The notes: a model not told the origin generated them from the letters alone. 64,000 nucleotides of DNA from DSPP01 sp964607165 (GCA_964607165.1 CAZSIT010000009.1:25274-89273); one strand, 5' to 3'; positions 1-8,111 are shown, counted from the first letter of the stretch. Translations and numbers: made by a program.

Positions 1-199
1 CAGGGGAAACAATCAGATTTTCTCCGGTTGGAATTTGCCTTTCCGGATCGCGAAAGAAGTAGCCCAAAAAAAGAGCCAAGAGAAAAAGCAGAGCCGCGAA
101 CATCCAAAGTAAGGGTTTGCCGCTGCGGAAGGCGGCGACAAGCGCCAAAAAGGTTAAAACGGCAAAGGGAAGAACAAAGGGCCAGCCATCCTTGGCCAT
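1..199 (-). CDS. psd: phosphatidylserine decarboxylase, N-terminal fragment cut by window edge
   Basis: Only the first 66 residues are in the window. They show a short N-terminus, two hydrophobic stretches (about residues 7-24 and 31-44, the second ending GYFF), and then FFRDPERQIPTGENLIVSP. This is the start of the conserved block of the short archaetidyl/phosphatidylserine decarboxylase type (FFRDPxRxxP...VVSPADG). Known family role: decarboxylation of phosphatidylserine to phosphatidylethanolamine by an autoprocessed, pyruvoyl-dependent membrane enzyme. The autoprocessing site lies outside the window and cannot be checked. The ATG at 199-197 follows the TGA of the upstream aldolase by one base, so the two genes are very probably co-transcribed. 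The assignment rests on the FFRDPER motif and membrane topology. Confidence 0.8.
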   Translation of the reverse strand, partial: MAKDGWPFVLPFAVLTFLALVAAFRSGKPLLWMFAALLFLLALFLGYFFRDPERQIPTGENLIVSP

Positions 200-200
200 T

Positions 201-851
201 TCAAATCTGCTTTTTTCCTTTTTCCCAGTCGGACAAAAAGGTCTTTAAACCGACGTCGGTCAAAGGATGGCGGAAAATCTGGTCAAAGACTTTGAAGGGC
301 ATCGTGGCCACATCCGCTCCAAGCAGGGCCGAATCGACCAGGTGCAAGGGATGGCGAATGGAGGCGACTAAAACTTCGGTCTTGAATTCATACTGGTCGA
401 AAATGATGATAATCTCTTCCACCAGCTGCATCCCTTCGTGCGAAACGTCATCCAGCCGCCCTATGAAGGGGGAAACGTAGGCGGCGCCGGCCTTGGCAGC
501 CAAAAGTGCCTGCAACGGGGAGAAAATCAAAGTTACGTTGGTCTTGATTCCCACAGACGTGAACTTACCGACCGCTTTAACCCCTTCCTTAATCAACGGA
601 ACTTTGACCACAATGTTATCGGCCACTTTGGCCAGCTCGGTTCCTTCCTTTATCATTCCTTCGTAATCGGTGGCTACCACCTCGGCGGAAACCGGCCCTT
701 TGACCATTGCACAGATTTCCTTCAAAATTTCGCGGAAGTTGGATTTCTCCTTGGCGACCAGCGAGGGATTGGTTGTGACGCCGTCCAAAACACCCAGGTC
801 GTTTATGACTTTGATTTCTTCTAAGTTTGCGGTATCCAAAAATAGTTTCAT
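201..851 (-). CDS. transaldolase / fructose-6-phosphate aldolase family (TalC/FSA type)
   Basis: 216 residues, the usual size of the small transaldolase/FSA subfamily. The N-terminus reads MKLFLDTANLEEI, followed by DGVTTNPSLVAKE (strand-2 signature), NIVVKVPLIKEG with the Schiff-base lysine around residue 83, NVTLIFSPLQALLAAKAGA, and YVSPFIGRLDD, all hallmarks of the family. Known role: class I aldol transfer in the non-oxidative pentose phosphate branch, or cleavage of fructose 6-phosphate to dihydroxyacetone and glyceraldehyde 3-phosphate. Sequence alone does not separate the two activities. The ATG is preceded by GAGGAG at good spacing. It lies 21 bases after truA and one base before psd, so it is the middle gene of a three-gene unit. 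Cytoplasmic. Confidence 0.93.
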   Translation of the reverse strand: MKLFLDTANLEEIKVINDLGVLDGVTTNPSLVAKEKSNFREILKEICAMVKGPVSAEVVATDYEGMIKEGTELAKVADNIVVKVPLIKEGVKAVGKFTSVGIKTNVTLIFSPLQALLAAKAGAAYVSPFIGRLDDVSHEGMQLVEEIIIIFDQYEFKTEVLVASIRHPLHLVDSALLGADVATMPFKVFDQIFRHPLTDVGLKTFLSDWEKGKKQI

Positions 852-872
852 ATTTTCTCCTCTAAACCGAAG

Positions 873-1598
873 TTAATACCCAATCCGCGTTAAAAAAAGC
901 CCTAACGGAGGCGCCAAAGGCCCACCTTTTTTACCAGCCGGATTGTGCAAAAGCTCACGAAAAATATCCATTGGCATAAAACCCCGCGCGACCTCTACCA
1001 TACTGCCGACCAGCATCCGCACCATTCCCCGCAAAAAACGGCTGGCGGTGATGTCAAAGAAAAGAAAATTCCCCTCTTTTTCCCAGCCAGCTTCGAAAAC
1101 TATCGATTCGCGCTGGTCCCGTTCTTCGTTGGAACAAAACGCGGAAAAATCATGCCGGCCGGGCAATAACTCTGAACAATCCTGCAATAGGTTGAAATCC
1201 AATTCAGAATAAACCGGCCAAGAGTACCAACGTTCCAAAGCAGTATTACCAAGATGAATCCGATATTGGTAAGACCTACTTTTGGCGGAATGACGGGCGT
1301 TAAAGTCAGCGTGCGCTTGGGAGACCTCCCGCACCACCATGTCTTTGGGCAAAACGGTATTGAGAGCTTTGTACCAGTTGATTCCGCTGGGAATTTTAGA
1401 CGCGTCGAAATGCGCCACCTGCCCTTCGGCATGCACTCCGGCGTCGGTGCGTCCGGCGCCGGTTACCCGGATTTCCTCTTGAAGAATGGTTCGCAAGGCC
1501 GTCTCGATTTCCCCCTGAACGGTGCGCAGACCAGGCTGCAGCTGCCAGCCGGCAAAATCCGTCCCATCGTATTCAATCACCATTTTAAACCTGGGCAC
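873..1598 (-). CDS. truA: tRNA pseudouridine(38-40) synthase TruA
   Basis: 241 residues, normal for TruA. The start MPRFKMVIEYDGTDFAGWQ and the catalytic block GAGRTDAGVHAEGQVAHFD (nucleophilic Asp in RTDAG) are diagnostic, and the C-terminal FLRGMVRMLVGSMVEVARG region is also conserved. It isomerises uridines 38-40 of the anticodon arm of many tRNAs. The chosen start is GTG at 1598 because it gives the usual distance to IEYDGT; an ATG five codons later is possible. No Shine-Dalgarno sequence is present, but TTGACT and GATATT boxes lie just upstream, so translation may be leaderless. It is the first gene of a truA-aldolase-psd unit and divergent from larE. Confidence 0.95.
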   Translation of the reverse strand: MPRFKMVIEYDGTDFAGWQLQPGLRTVQGEIETALRTILQEEIRVTGAGRTDAGVHAEGQVAHFDASKIPSGINWYKALNTVLPKDMVVREVSQAHADFNARHSAKSRSYQYRIHLGNTALERWYSWPVYSELDFNLLQDCSELLPGRHDFSAFCSNEERDQRESIVFEAGWEKEGNFLFFDITASRFLRGMVRMLVGSMVEVARGFMPMDIFRELLHNPAGKKGGPLAPPLGLFLTRIGY

Positions 1599-1606
1599 AC
1601 GGCCAA

Positions 1607-1635
1607 AATATCGAGAATGCCGCAGGGGAAGTCAA
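1607..1635 (-). promoter_or_regulatory. predicted sigma70-type promoter of truA
   Basis: On the minus strand TTGACT (1635-1630) and GATATT (1612-1607) are separated by 17 bases. The GTG start of truA begins 8 bases after the -10 box, leaving essentially no 5' leader. This is a motif match only. Confidence 0.45.
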
Positions 1636-1701
1636 TTGAATTGCCCCTTAGGCGACCAATAAGGCTGTCTTTTGGCTTTTCGATGTATTATCTTTTTGTC
1701 G

Positions 1702-2535
1702 ATGAATACGGCCGTAAAGTTCGATGCACTTAAAGAAAATCTGCAAAGCTGCCGGCGAGTGTTGGTCGCTTTTTCCGGCGGGGTGGATTCCGCTTTTGTA
1801 TTATGGACGGCCTCACAGGTTTTGCCCAAAAAAGATGTTTTTGCCGTGACCGCCCAGTCCGCCAGCTTGGCACCGGAGGAATTGCAGGAAGCCAAAGAGC
1901 TGGCCCAAAGTTTCGGCATAGAAAATCACTGGGTTATTGAAACCAAAGAGCTGGAAATCGAAGGATACCGCGCCAACCAGCCTTCCCGCTGCTTCTTCTG
2001 CAAGGATGAGTTGTATTCCAAGCTTACCGAATTGGCGCAGACACATTCGATACTGCACATTTTAGACGGTTTTAATGCCTCCGATGTTGGTGATTTTCGC
2101 CCCGGCAGAAAAGCAGGCGAAAAATGGAATATTGAAAGCCCGCTTTTTGAAGCCGGCCTTACCAAACCGGAGATACGTGAAATTGCTAAGGCGCATAATT
2201 TGAGTTTTTGGGACAAACCGCAGATGGCCTGTTTGTCTTCGCGGATTCCTTATGGGCAGGAAGTTACCGTTGAGAAACTCACCCAAGTGGCACTGGCGGA
2301 AAAGTTTTTGCACGAACTCGGATTCCGGCAGGTTCGCGTCCGCCACCATGAAAAAATCGCGCGCATTGAAGTCGAACCGGAAGAATGGAGTCGATTTTCC
2401 GATTTTGACTTACGTTCCCTTATTCAAAATCGATTGCGAGAAATTGGCTTTCTCTATGTCACCTTAGATTTGGTTGGCTATCGGACCGGAAGTTTGAACG
2501 AGGCATTAAAGAAGGGCGCCGGCAATGGCGGATGA
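1702..2535 (+). CDS. larE: ATP-dependent sacrificial sulfur transferase LarE
   Basis: 277 residues from the ATG at 1702. A TTG at 1672 in the same frame would add ten residues, but the shorter form gives the family spacing to the PP-loop. The PP-loop reads LVAFSGGVDSAFVLW near residue 24. CFFCKDELYSKL carries the cysteine region used as sulfur donor, and DGFNASDVGDFRPGRKAG and SSRIPYG match LarE. Known role: sulfurates the pyridinium dicarboxylate precursor of the nickel-pincer cofactor. LarB and LarC are not in the window. Transcribed divergently from truA. There is no clear Shine-Dalgarno sequence, and a TATTAT box ends ten bases before the ATG. The next gene's ATG lies inside the last codons, so the two are translationally coupled. 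Confidence 0.87.
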   Translation: MNTAVKFDALKENLQSCRRVLVAFSGGVDSAFVLWTASQVLPKKDVFAVTAQSASLAPEELQEAKELAQSFGIENHWVIETKELEIEGYRANQPSRCFFCKDELYSKLTELAQTHSILHILDGFNASDVGDFRPGRKAGEKWNIESPLFEAGLTKPEIREIAKAHNLSFWDKPQMACLSSRIPYGQEVTVEKLTQVALAEKFLHELGFRQVRVRHHEKIARIEVEPEEWSRFSDFDLRSLIQNRLREIGFLYVTLDLVGYRTGSLNEALKKGAGNGG

Positions 2536-2734
2536 AAAGAAAAAGCCTGCCATCAAGCTGGTAATCGGCGACCAGATTCGCGAAGTTTCCTATGAAGAGT
2601 TGGCGCTTTCGGTCAATATGGCGCAGGAGGCGTTGGTCAAGGTCCTGATTGATAAAAAAATCATCTCGCCCGATGATTTTCTGAAAGCTTTGAAAGAAGT
2701 TAGAGAAGAACGATACCGCACCGAGCCGCAGTAA
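2525..2734 (+). CDS. small uncharacterised protein coupled to larE
   Basis: 69 residues, very rich in charged residues, with no membrane segment or signal peptide. I do not recognise the family. The start overlaps the larE stop by 11 bases, which supports it being a real, translationally coupled gene. The body looks like a mixed sheet/helix domain (IKLVIGDQIREVSYEELAL) followed by a helical tail (SPDDFLKALKEVREERY). It could be a small accessory protein of LarE or simply a co-transcribed hypothetical. The coding call relies on the overlap, the codon pattern and the tight spacing to the following gene (9 bases). Confidence 0.65.
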   Translation: MADEKKKPAIKLVIGDQIREVSYEELALSVNMAQEALVKVLIDKKIISPDDFLKALKEVREERYRTEPQ

Positions 2735-2743
2735 TCTTTTTTT

Positions 2744-3157
2744 ATGCTTTCCTGGCGCTGCCATCCGGCTTCTAAAAGTAAAGCCAAGGCGACCCTAGCG
2801 GTTATGGTTATATTTCTATTTGGGTTATTTGTCTGGTGGTACACGCAAATGTCGATATTTGCGTTGCTTGCGGCCATAATTTTAACAGCTTCGCTGGGGG
2901 TTTTCTTTTTTCCTACCACCTACACTTTGACGGAAGAGACATTAACGGTGGAATTTTTGGGCGCCAAGCAGGTGAAAAGATGGGAAAATTTTGCCCGCGC
3001 CGTTCAGGAAAACAATGGCATCTTTTTGTCCCCTTTTGCCCGCAAAGGTTTCTTGGAACATTATCGGGGAGTTTTTGTGCGCTATGACGGAAATAAAGCC
3101 GAGGTCGACCGATTCATACTAAATGCCTTAGCCAAACGAGGAGCCAATGTCTCTTAA
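2744..3157 (+). CDS. two-helix membrane protein with PH-like/YcxB-like tail
   Basis: 137 residues. Two hydrophobic helices (about 17-33 and 36-53) are separated by a very short turn, followed by a beta-rich tail TYTLTEETLTVEFLGAKQVK...WENFARAVQENNGIFLSPF. That arrangement, two N-terminal membrane helices and a bacterial PH-like domain, is typical of YcxB-like or bPH proteins of unknown function; this comparison is from pattern, not a search. The C-terminus ends KRGANVS. Its last 11 bases overlap the start of the next gene at 3147, so these genes form a tight cassette with larE. Inner membrane location is inferred. Confidence 0.7.
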   Translation: MLSWRCHPASKSKAKATLAVMVIFLFGLFVWWYTQMSIFALLAAIILTASLGVFFFPTTYTLTEETLTVEFLGAKQVKRWENFARAVQENNGIFLSPFARKGFLEHYRGVFVRYDGNKAEVDRFILNALAKRGANVS

Positions 3158-3584
3158 AGACGCCTTCGCTCTCCACCCCGAAGGAGAAAAACCGAAGCTG
3201 ACCGAAAAGCAGTCGCAGCTTTTGGACAAGCTGGCGCAAAAAGTGGTCGGCTACCGGATGACCGTGCCGGCGATTATGTTTCTGGAAACGGCCAAACCGC
3301 TTTCCTACATCGGCAGCCAGACGATGGTTTTCTTCGAGCCGATGGTCAAGGCGGTTTTCAACATCGCCGAGTATGACGAAATTCGGATAATGATGGAAGA
3401 CCGCCGCAACGTGGAGGAACTTTTGGTGCGCATTGAACGCTTTGACCGAGAGGCGTTGGAGAAAGAAGAAAACCCCAAAAAAGAAAGACGGTTTTTGAGG
3501 TGGTTCAGGCGAAGAAAAACCACCCCCTCCAACCCAGATTCTTCGCTTCCCCTCGACGCTGCTCGGGGTAAACGCTCAGAATGA
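3147..3584 (+). CDS. conserved hypothetical protein, C-terminus altered by repeat
   Basis: 145 residues. The body contains KVVGYRMTVPAIMFLETAKP, then LSYIGSQTMVFFEPMVKAVF, then EYDEIRIMMEDRRNVEELLVRIE. I know this pattern as a small protein of unknown function found in FCB-type genomes, possibly membrane-associated through the hydrophobic centre, but I cannot give it a function. A basic linker (about residues 105-125, many Arg/Lys) follows. The last 14 or so residues are encoded by a palindromic intergenic repeat (3541-3585) rather than by gene-specific sequence, so the original C-terminus was probably shorter or different. It overlaps the preceding gene by 11 bases and is the last gene of the larE cassette. 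Confidence 0.7.
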   Translation: MSLKDAFALHPEGEKPKLTEKQSQLLDKLAQKVVGYRMTVPAIMFLETAKPLSYIGSQTMVFFEPMVKAVFNIAEYDEIRIMMEDRRNVEELLVRIERFDREALEKEENPKKERRFLRWFRRRKTTPSNPDSSLPLDAARGKRSE

Positions 3585-3585
3585 C
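3541..3585. repeat. dispersed CTCGAC/GCTCGGGG palindromic repeat, copy 1
   Basis: Contains CCCCTCGAC, then GCTCGGGGT, then AACGCTCAGAATGAC. The same blocks recur at 19285-19332 and 56291-56326. It overlaps the 3' end of the preceding gene. This type of element is common between genes in environmental genomes. Confidence 0.6.
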
Positions 3586-3612
3586 TGGGGTTTTGTTTTT
3601 TATTTTTTTGGA

Positions 3613-3669
3613 GTAGCGGAAACCTTTAGGTTTCCATTGTTTTGTTGGAGGTCTGAAAACCTCCACTAC
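3613..3669. repeat. double-hairpin element between convergent genes
   Basis: Two perfect hairpins, GGAAACCT/AGGTTTCC (3618-3635) and GGAGGT/ACCTCC (3647-3664), are bracketed by GTAG and CTAC. It sits between two converging genes, so it may double as a bidirectional terminator. No strong T-run follows either stem. Confidence 0.5.
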
Positions 3670-3682
3670 CAAAAGCTCTAAT

Positions 3683-5074
3683 TCAATTCTTCCATATTCT
3701 ACTCAAAATCAAAGCCGTCAGCTTGGCGCGGTCAGTCAACGTATTCAAATGCACCCATTCATCCGTGGTATGAGTAGCCCCGCCAACCGGGCCCATAGCA
3801 TCCAGCGTCAAACAGCCTGCTAAAGCAGCAATGGAAGCGTCCGCTCCTCCGGCAGAACCTTTAACCCCTGCTGGAACGTTAAGTAAGCGGGCTAAAGATA
3901 GAACCTCTCCCGCCCAGCGGTAACGGGCCGTATCCGGTTGCATCGGCGGGAAGTTGAATTCGAAATTCAGTTCCGTTTGAGCAGCTTCCCCCGTCCAGGG
4001 ATTGCGCAAATAAACCTTTTGGCAAATTTCCTCGACCCTTGAGCGCAAATAACTGGTATCTGCCGGGTCCAAATAGCGAAAATCGACTTCAGCTCGGGCA
4101 AAGTCAGGCACCCGGTTGGACTTTGCAAATGGCCCCAAGTCAATGACTCCAGGGCTGACCGTAATGCCGCGTTTGTAATCGGAGAGCTTGCTTAGCTCCA
4201 CGAGCTTTTGTGAAAGTTCCACCAGTGCATTAATCCCCAAATAATGTTGGTTTCCGGCGTGAGCCGCCCGGCCATAGCAAGTTATGGTTGCCCCTGCCGT
4301 TCCCTTACGTGCCACCACGATGCCGCCATATGGAACATCCCGTCCCTCTTCGAAGTTCAGGCAATAATCGGCCTTCTTCGCCTCTTCAAAAATTCTTTGC
4401 TTGGAAGTCTTCGACCCGGTTTCTTCGTCGCCGTTGAAAAAGACGGTTATGTCTTTATCCTTCAAAAGCCCGGTTTGGTTCAAGGCTTCCAATGTGAAAA
4501 CAATGACCACCAACCCACCCTTCATATCCGCCACGCCGGGACCAACAGTGGAGTCGCGGGAGGTTTCTGAAAATCGTGAGAATTTTAAAAAGTCACTTAC
4601 CGGCTCAAAAACCGTATCCAAATGTCCCATCAGAAGTATTTTTTTCCCTTTTCCGGCCTTTCTCAAAATCCGATGCGGGCCGGAAGTCCGAATCTTCCTT
4701 TCGCCAGCAATTTCAACTGTATCGGCTTTGGCTGAAATGAACTCCTCTTTGAAACCCAATTTGGTTAGCCGGCCCGATAAAATTCCGCCGACGCTGTCGA
4801 TGCCCGGCGCATTCCGGCTTCCGGAATTGATTTCTACAATATTCTTCAAAAGAGCAACCATTTCCTCTTTCTGGCCATCCAAAAATTTGACCAATTCCTG
4901 CTCTTTTTTGTCCAACGTCTTGGCCGGTTTCCCTTCAACCACCTCCACTTTTGGATTCACCAAAGCCTCCACCTCCGGCAAAAAAAGAGTGGAATCAGCC
5001 GGATAAGGCGGTTGAGAAAAAGCAAATTGAAAAGGGGAAAGCAGAAAAAGAAAAACTTTTACGGGTTTATACAC
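3683..5074 (-). CDS. secreted M20-family metallopeptidase (carboxypeptidase G2-like)
   Basis: 463 residues with an N-terminal signal peptide (KVFLFLLSPFQFAFSQ). Family motifs are clear: GHLDTVFEP (zinc His and Asp), GPGVADMKGG (bridging Asp), NGDEETGS (catalytic Glu and metal Glu), and NFEEGRDVPYGG. A dimerisation domain follows, then SAGGADAS and a late GATHTTDEWV with the last metal His. This order is that of M20A glutamate carboxypeptidase/CPG2-like enzymes, which hydrolyse C-terminal glutamate or related amide bonds; the substrate here is unknown. A 40-residue linker precedes the catalytic domain. The start is GTG with no Shine-Dalgarno sequence, 6 bases after a -10 box, so it is probably leaderless. 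Likely periplasmic or exported. Confidence 0.85.
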   Translation of the reverse strand: MYKPVKVFLFLLSPFQFAFSQPPYPADSTLFLPEVEALVNPKVEVVEGKPAKTLDKKEQELVKFLDGQKEEMVALLKNIVEINSGSRNAPGIDSVGGILSGRLTKLGFKEEFISAKADTVEIAGERKIRTSGPHRILRKAGKGKKILLMGHLDTVFEPVSDFLKFSRFSETSRDSTVGPGVADMKGGLVVIVFTLEALNQTGLLKDKDITVFFNGDEETGSKTSKQRIFEEAKKADYCLNFEEGRDVPYGGIVVARKGTAGATITCYGRAAHAGNQHYLGINALVELSQKLVELSKLSDYKRGITVSPGVIDLGPFAKSNRVPDFARAEVDFRYLDPADTSYLRSRVEEICQKVYLRNPWTGEAAQTELNFEFNFPPMQPDTARYRWAGEVLSLARLLNVPAGVKGSAGGADASIAALAGCLTLDAMGPVGGATHTTDEWVHLNTLTDRAKLTALILSRIWKN

Positions 5075-5080
5075 AGGGCA

Positions 5081-5109
5081 AAAATACTATTTCAAGGTTT
5101 TGACGTCAA
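5081..5109 (-). promoter_or_regulatory. predicted promoter of the M20 peptidase gene
   Basis: On the minus strand TTGACG (5109-5104) and TATTTT (5086-5081) are 17 bases apart. The GTG start lies 6 bases after the -10 box, which implies a leaderless transcript. Confidence 0.45.
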
Positions 5110-5121
5110 CAAATCACAAAA

Positions 5122-5874
5122 TCAGCAAGGCGGCGGAATGCCCAAAAACACCAGATTTAGCAAAATTACCACGTCAGGAGGGCCAAGCTGGTGGTCGCAG
5201 TTCATATCCGCCAGAGCTGGGTCTTCCGGCGGCAATATGCCCAGAAAAACGAGATTAAGAATTAGAACAATATCGGCGGCGGTGAGCTCCCCGTCTCCAT
5301 TCAAATCCCCCTTTAACGCTTGAACTGTTTCCATCCCTTTTATAAAAGCTGGGAATATCTTTTGAATTTGAGCATTTACGAAAAATAATCGGCTGTCCAA
5401 AATTTTTCCGCTGTCGATTTCGAAAGTGCCGTATGGAAAATCAGTGTGCAGAGAGAGAGTCAAAATTGGACGCATAGGGCCGGGCAAAAGCCAATCCTCC
5501 GGAGGCAAGGCGGTCAAGATTCCAATCAAAATCGAATCCTCGCTCACCTCATCCACGCCCTCCGTATTGATGCGCCTGTTCCCCAAAGTGTCTGGGGTGG
5601 CAATCGGACCGATGAAGCGGACGGAAGAATCGTATGGAGCAATGACTCTACCCCAGGCCTCGCCGGTTGTCGAACGAATTATGAGCGGCAGGGAAATGGC
5701 CTGCAGCGTGTCCGAATTGGAAATCGAAATCGTAATGAGTATAATCTTGTTGCGTGGGTATATTCCGGAAGAAACCTTTACCGTATCACCAAAACCGAAA
5801 GCAACCGAGGGGATTATCGAAAATATCCCGGCAATTAAAATAAACCAAAACCATCTCGGTTTTTGAACTTGCAT
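5122..5874 (-). CDS. secreted protein with beta-rich N-domain and C-terminal dockerin-like pair
   Basis: 250 residues. A signal peptide (hydrophobic run at about 9-27) is followed by a beta-rich domain with ISLPLIIRSTTGEAWG, PILTLSLHTDFPYGTFEIDSG and FVNAQIQKIFPAFIKG. The last 60 residues are two calcium-loop repeats, GDLNGDGELTAADIVLILN and DMNCDHQLGPPDVVILLN, each ending VFLGI, the dockerin type I pattern (DxNxDG...D). A similar N-domain occurs in the protein at 37451-39592. Dockerins classically bind cohesins, but no cohesin is recognised in this window, so the partner is unknown. In FCB-type genomes such repeats often end secreted proteins and may act in surface attachment. It is a single gene upstream of the M20 peptidase on the same strand. 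Confidence 0.8.
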   Translation of the reverse strand: MQVQKPRWFWFILIAGIFSIIPSVAFGFGDTVKVSSGIYPRNKIILITISISNSDTLQAISLPLIIRSTTGEAWGRVIAPYDSSVRFIGPIATPDTLGNRRINTEGVDEVSEDSILIGILTALPPEDWLLPGPMRPILTLSLHTDFPYGTFEIDSGKILDSRLFFVNAQIQKIFPAFIKGMETVQALKGDLNGDGELTAADIVLILNLVFLGILPPEDPALADMNCDHQLGPPDVVILLNLVFLGIPPPC

Positions 5875-5995
5875 ACTTGCTCCAAATTCTTACGGCAACC
5901 AACCCCCTCCTTTAGCCCCCTCGGCTATAAGAAGGTAAATAAAATTTACGGAATCACGGCAAATTATGCAACAGCCGCAAATCTAACACAAACAA

Positions 5996-6022
5996 AAGGC
6001 GCTCGCCTCTGGCGAGCGCCTT
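5996..6022 (-). terminator. rho-independent terminator
   Basis: A perfect 12-bp stem (AAGGCGCTCGCC / GGCGAGCGCCTT) with a 3-base loop, followed on the minus strand by TTGTTTGTG. It lies 20 bases after the stop of the sorting-domain gene. Confidence 0.85.
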
Positions 6023-6041
6023 GCTAATTCCGCTTCCCGGC

Positions 6042-8009
6042 CTACTTCAAGAACAACATTCTCTTGGCAGAAGAAAACTCTTTGGTCGAAAGTTTGTAAA
6101 AGTAAATGCCGGAAGCTACCCCGGCGCCCTTTTCATCCGTTCCACCCCAAAGCACGGACTTTGGGCCGGCGGCCTCATATTGATTAACCAGGGTTGCCAC
6201 TTTCTGCCCCAAGATATTAAACACCTCCAGCCGGACATCAGCCGCTTCAGGCAAATCATACTTAATCAGCGTTTTCGGGTTAAACGGATTGGGGAGGTTT
6301 TGATACAATTCGTAGCGGGTCGGCATCAAAACGGTGCCCGCCGAACTTTTCGGCATTACCGTCAAAGTGAAATGCCGCTCGACAGAAGTGATGAAGCGGT
6401 AAACCGGTTCAATCCGCAAATTCTGACTGGCGTGGCCTTCTTTATCGGTTAAAATTACGTCATAATCTGAAGGCGCTTCCGCCAGCCCATCAAAATTCAG
6501 TTCAATGGCACGCGTTTGTCCGGGCCAAACCGCAAAATCCCAAGTTTCGCGGTCGTTGCTAAGCGGGGGACGGATATCGGAGACGTAATCTCCGGCAGCG
6601 CCAAATTCCTTGCCGTGACGGAAAACGACCCGCAGTTCTCCCGGAAGCGTTGGAGGAACCTCCAAGTCCATACGGTCAACGTCTTTTTGGGCTTCCTTGG
6701 CTGTTCCCAGAATGGTCGGAAACGTAGCTCGGCTTTCACTTTTGGCGGTTATGCTGATTTTCCAATCCAAAGACAAACCATAGTCTTTTGGAGATTCTGA
6801 AACGGTGGAGGGGAGTCCATCGTTTTGGATTGGGAAAAGCAGGGTGACCCTTTCCTTCTTCATATTATTTAGGAAATACCCCCTCCACGGCTTTAAGAGG
6901 GAATCGGGAAGGTATCCATATTGGTCGGGTCCGGAAGGGACTAACCTTCGTAATGCTTTACTTCCAATTCGACTGATGCGCTCGGCGTCCCCTTGTTCGT
7001 ACAGGGTGGGGTCGCCAGCAACAATTACGTCCACCGATTCAATATTTACGGTGTAGGAAAACGGGGTGGCTATCATATTCCAGCCGGAATCAATGACCAA
7101 TTTAACGTAATCGATTCCGATTGTATCTCCCGCCGGTCCGGGCAGAAGTCTATAGATGGTCGTGTCCTGAAGAGTGGAAAAACCCGACCCGTCATAATTT
7201 TTTGACCCCCGTGTGGCCAAAAACATCGACCGTCCGGGAACGAAATCGGGTGTATTGGGAAATTCTTTATACCCGGTTAAGGTGGCATCCTTCAAAGTTG
7301 GGTCCCACCAGAATAGTCGTGCTACCTTGGGATCGGTCAAGCTGAAGTCATCGGCGGCGATTTGATTGGCAGGGCTCCCCGGCTGGACGTCGAACGGAAA
7401 CGAAACTATCTGATATACCCCATCGGGTGTGGGCGTGGGTGGACCGGCAAGAACCGAAACCTGCAAATCGGCTGCATTGTCGGCTCCCTCAAAGGGTGAC
7501 GTTTCCGGCGCAAAACCGTTCGTGGCGTGAACATAAAATTCCAATCCCTGCATGGTCACGTCTCCAAAAGGTATGCTGATGCGAAAAGTATCTCCAACGG
7601 CCGATTTGGCCATCGCCAAAGCCGCGTAAGGGGTCTCTCCTTTTTTTCTGTAATAGAGGGTGGCGGCCAGAGGCATCCGTTGCGGGTCGGTGATGAGTAC
7701 CCGCACCAGCGTAGCCGTGTTCTGTGGTGGCGTTGGTATGGCCAGCCGGTTAATTTTTGGGAAACGGGGAAAAGTGCGCAGAAAGCCCGCTCCAAGAGCA
7801 AAGCTCGCGCTGGAGGCCGTCCCCAAAATACCCCCTTGTCCCATTGCGCTCTGAAGAGCAAAATTGGGAGAACTGCTCGCTCCCCCGCTGTTCACGAAAG
7901 CACTCCCCTTGATGGCAAAGCTGGCGCTTGATTGCGCCTGCAGATTGATACTGGTAAGCATTATCAGGGAGCTAGCTACCCCAAAAACAATTTTAAGTTT
8001 TCGATTCAT
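6042..8009 (-). CDS. secreted protein with C-terminal NPFNP sorting-type (FlgD-like) domain
   Basis: 655 residues. A signal peptide (IVFGVASSLIMLTSINLQAQ) leads to SASFAIKGSAFVNSGGASSS and a run of Ser/Gly-rich repeats. A large beta-rich body follows, with several Trp-rich stretches. The C-terminal 90 residues read YELYQNLPNPFNPKTLIKYD...VRLEVFNILGQKVATLV...GIYFYKLSTKEFSSAKRMLFLK, the FlgD-like Ig fold typical of type IX-style sorting signals in FCB bacteria. Exported to the surface is therefore the best guess; the function of the body is not recognised. The start is backed by AAAGGAGC ahead of the ATG. A strong terminator follows at 5996-6022. The leader (8010-8111) carries two stacked hairpins. 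Confidence 0.8.
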   Translation of the reverse strand: MNRKLKIVFGVASSLIMLTSINLQAQSSASFAIKGSAFVNSGGASSSPNFALQSAMGQGGILGTASSASFALGAGFLRTFPRFPKINRLAIPTPPQNTATLVRVLITDPQRMPLAATLYYRKKGETPYAALAMAKSAVGDTFRISIPFGDVTMQGLEFYVHATNGFAPETSPFEGADNAADLQVSVLAGPPTPTPDGVYQIVSFPFDVQPGSPANQIAADDFSLTDPKVARLFWWDPTLKDATLTGYKEFPNTPDFVPGRSMFLATRGSKNYDGSGFSTLQDTTIYRLLPGPAGDTIGIDYVKLVIDSGWNMIATPFSYTVNIESVDVIVAGDPTLYEQGDAERISRIGSKALRRLVPSGPDQYGYLPDSLLKPWRGYFLNNMKKERVTLLFPIQNDGLPSTVSESPKDYGLSLDWKISITAKSESRATFPTILGTAKEAQKDVDRMDLEVPPTLPGELRVVFRHGKEFGAAGDYVSDIRPPLSNDRETWDFAVWPGQTRAIELNFDGLAEAPSDYDVILTDKEGHASQNLRIEPVYRFITSVERHFTLTVMPKSSAGTVLMPTRYELYQNLPNPFNPKTLIKYDLPEAADVRLEVFNILGQKVATLVNQYEAAGPKSVLWGGTDEKGAGVASGIYFYKLSTKEFSSAKRMLFLK

Positions 8010-8023
8010 CGTTTTGCTCCTTT

Positions 8024-8096
8024 AGCTAAGCCATGGATAAGGGTTCAAAGGCTTAGCTTCAAAGGTTAGTTGATCCAATCCCTCATCAACTTTGAA
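8024..8096 (-). promoter_or_regulatory. two adjacent hairpins in the leader of the sorting-domain gene
   Basis: The first pairs AGCTAAGCC (8024-8032) with GGCTTAGCT (8050-8058). The second pairs TTCAAAG (8058-8064) with CTTTGAA (8090-8096) around an inner GTTGAT/ATCAAC. Together they fill the gap between two minus-strand genes. They could be a processing or attenuation structure; there is no T-run. Confidence 0.4.
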
Positions 8097-8111
8097 CTTC
8101 ATTCTCTCCGA

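Noticed and set aside
28..480. 150-codon open frame on the plus strand at the left edge
   Set aside because: It runs antisense to psd and the aldolase, both with clear family motifs.
1672..1701. TTG start for larE
   Set aside because: It adds residues not typical for LarE; the ATG at 1702 gives the normal distance to the PP-loop.
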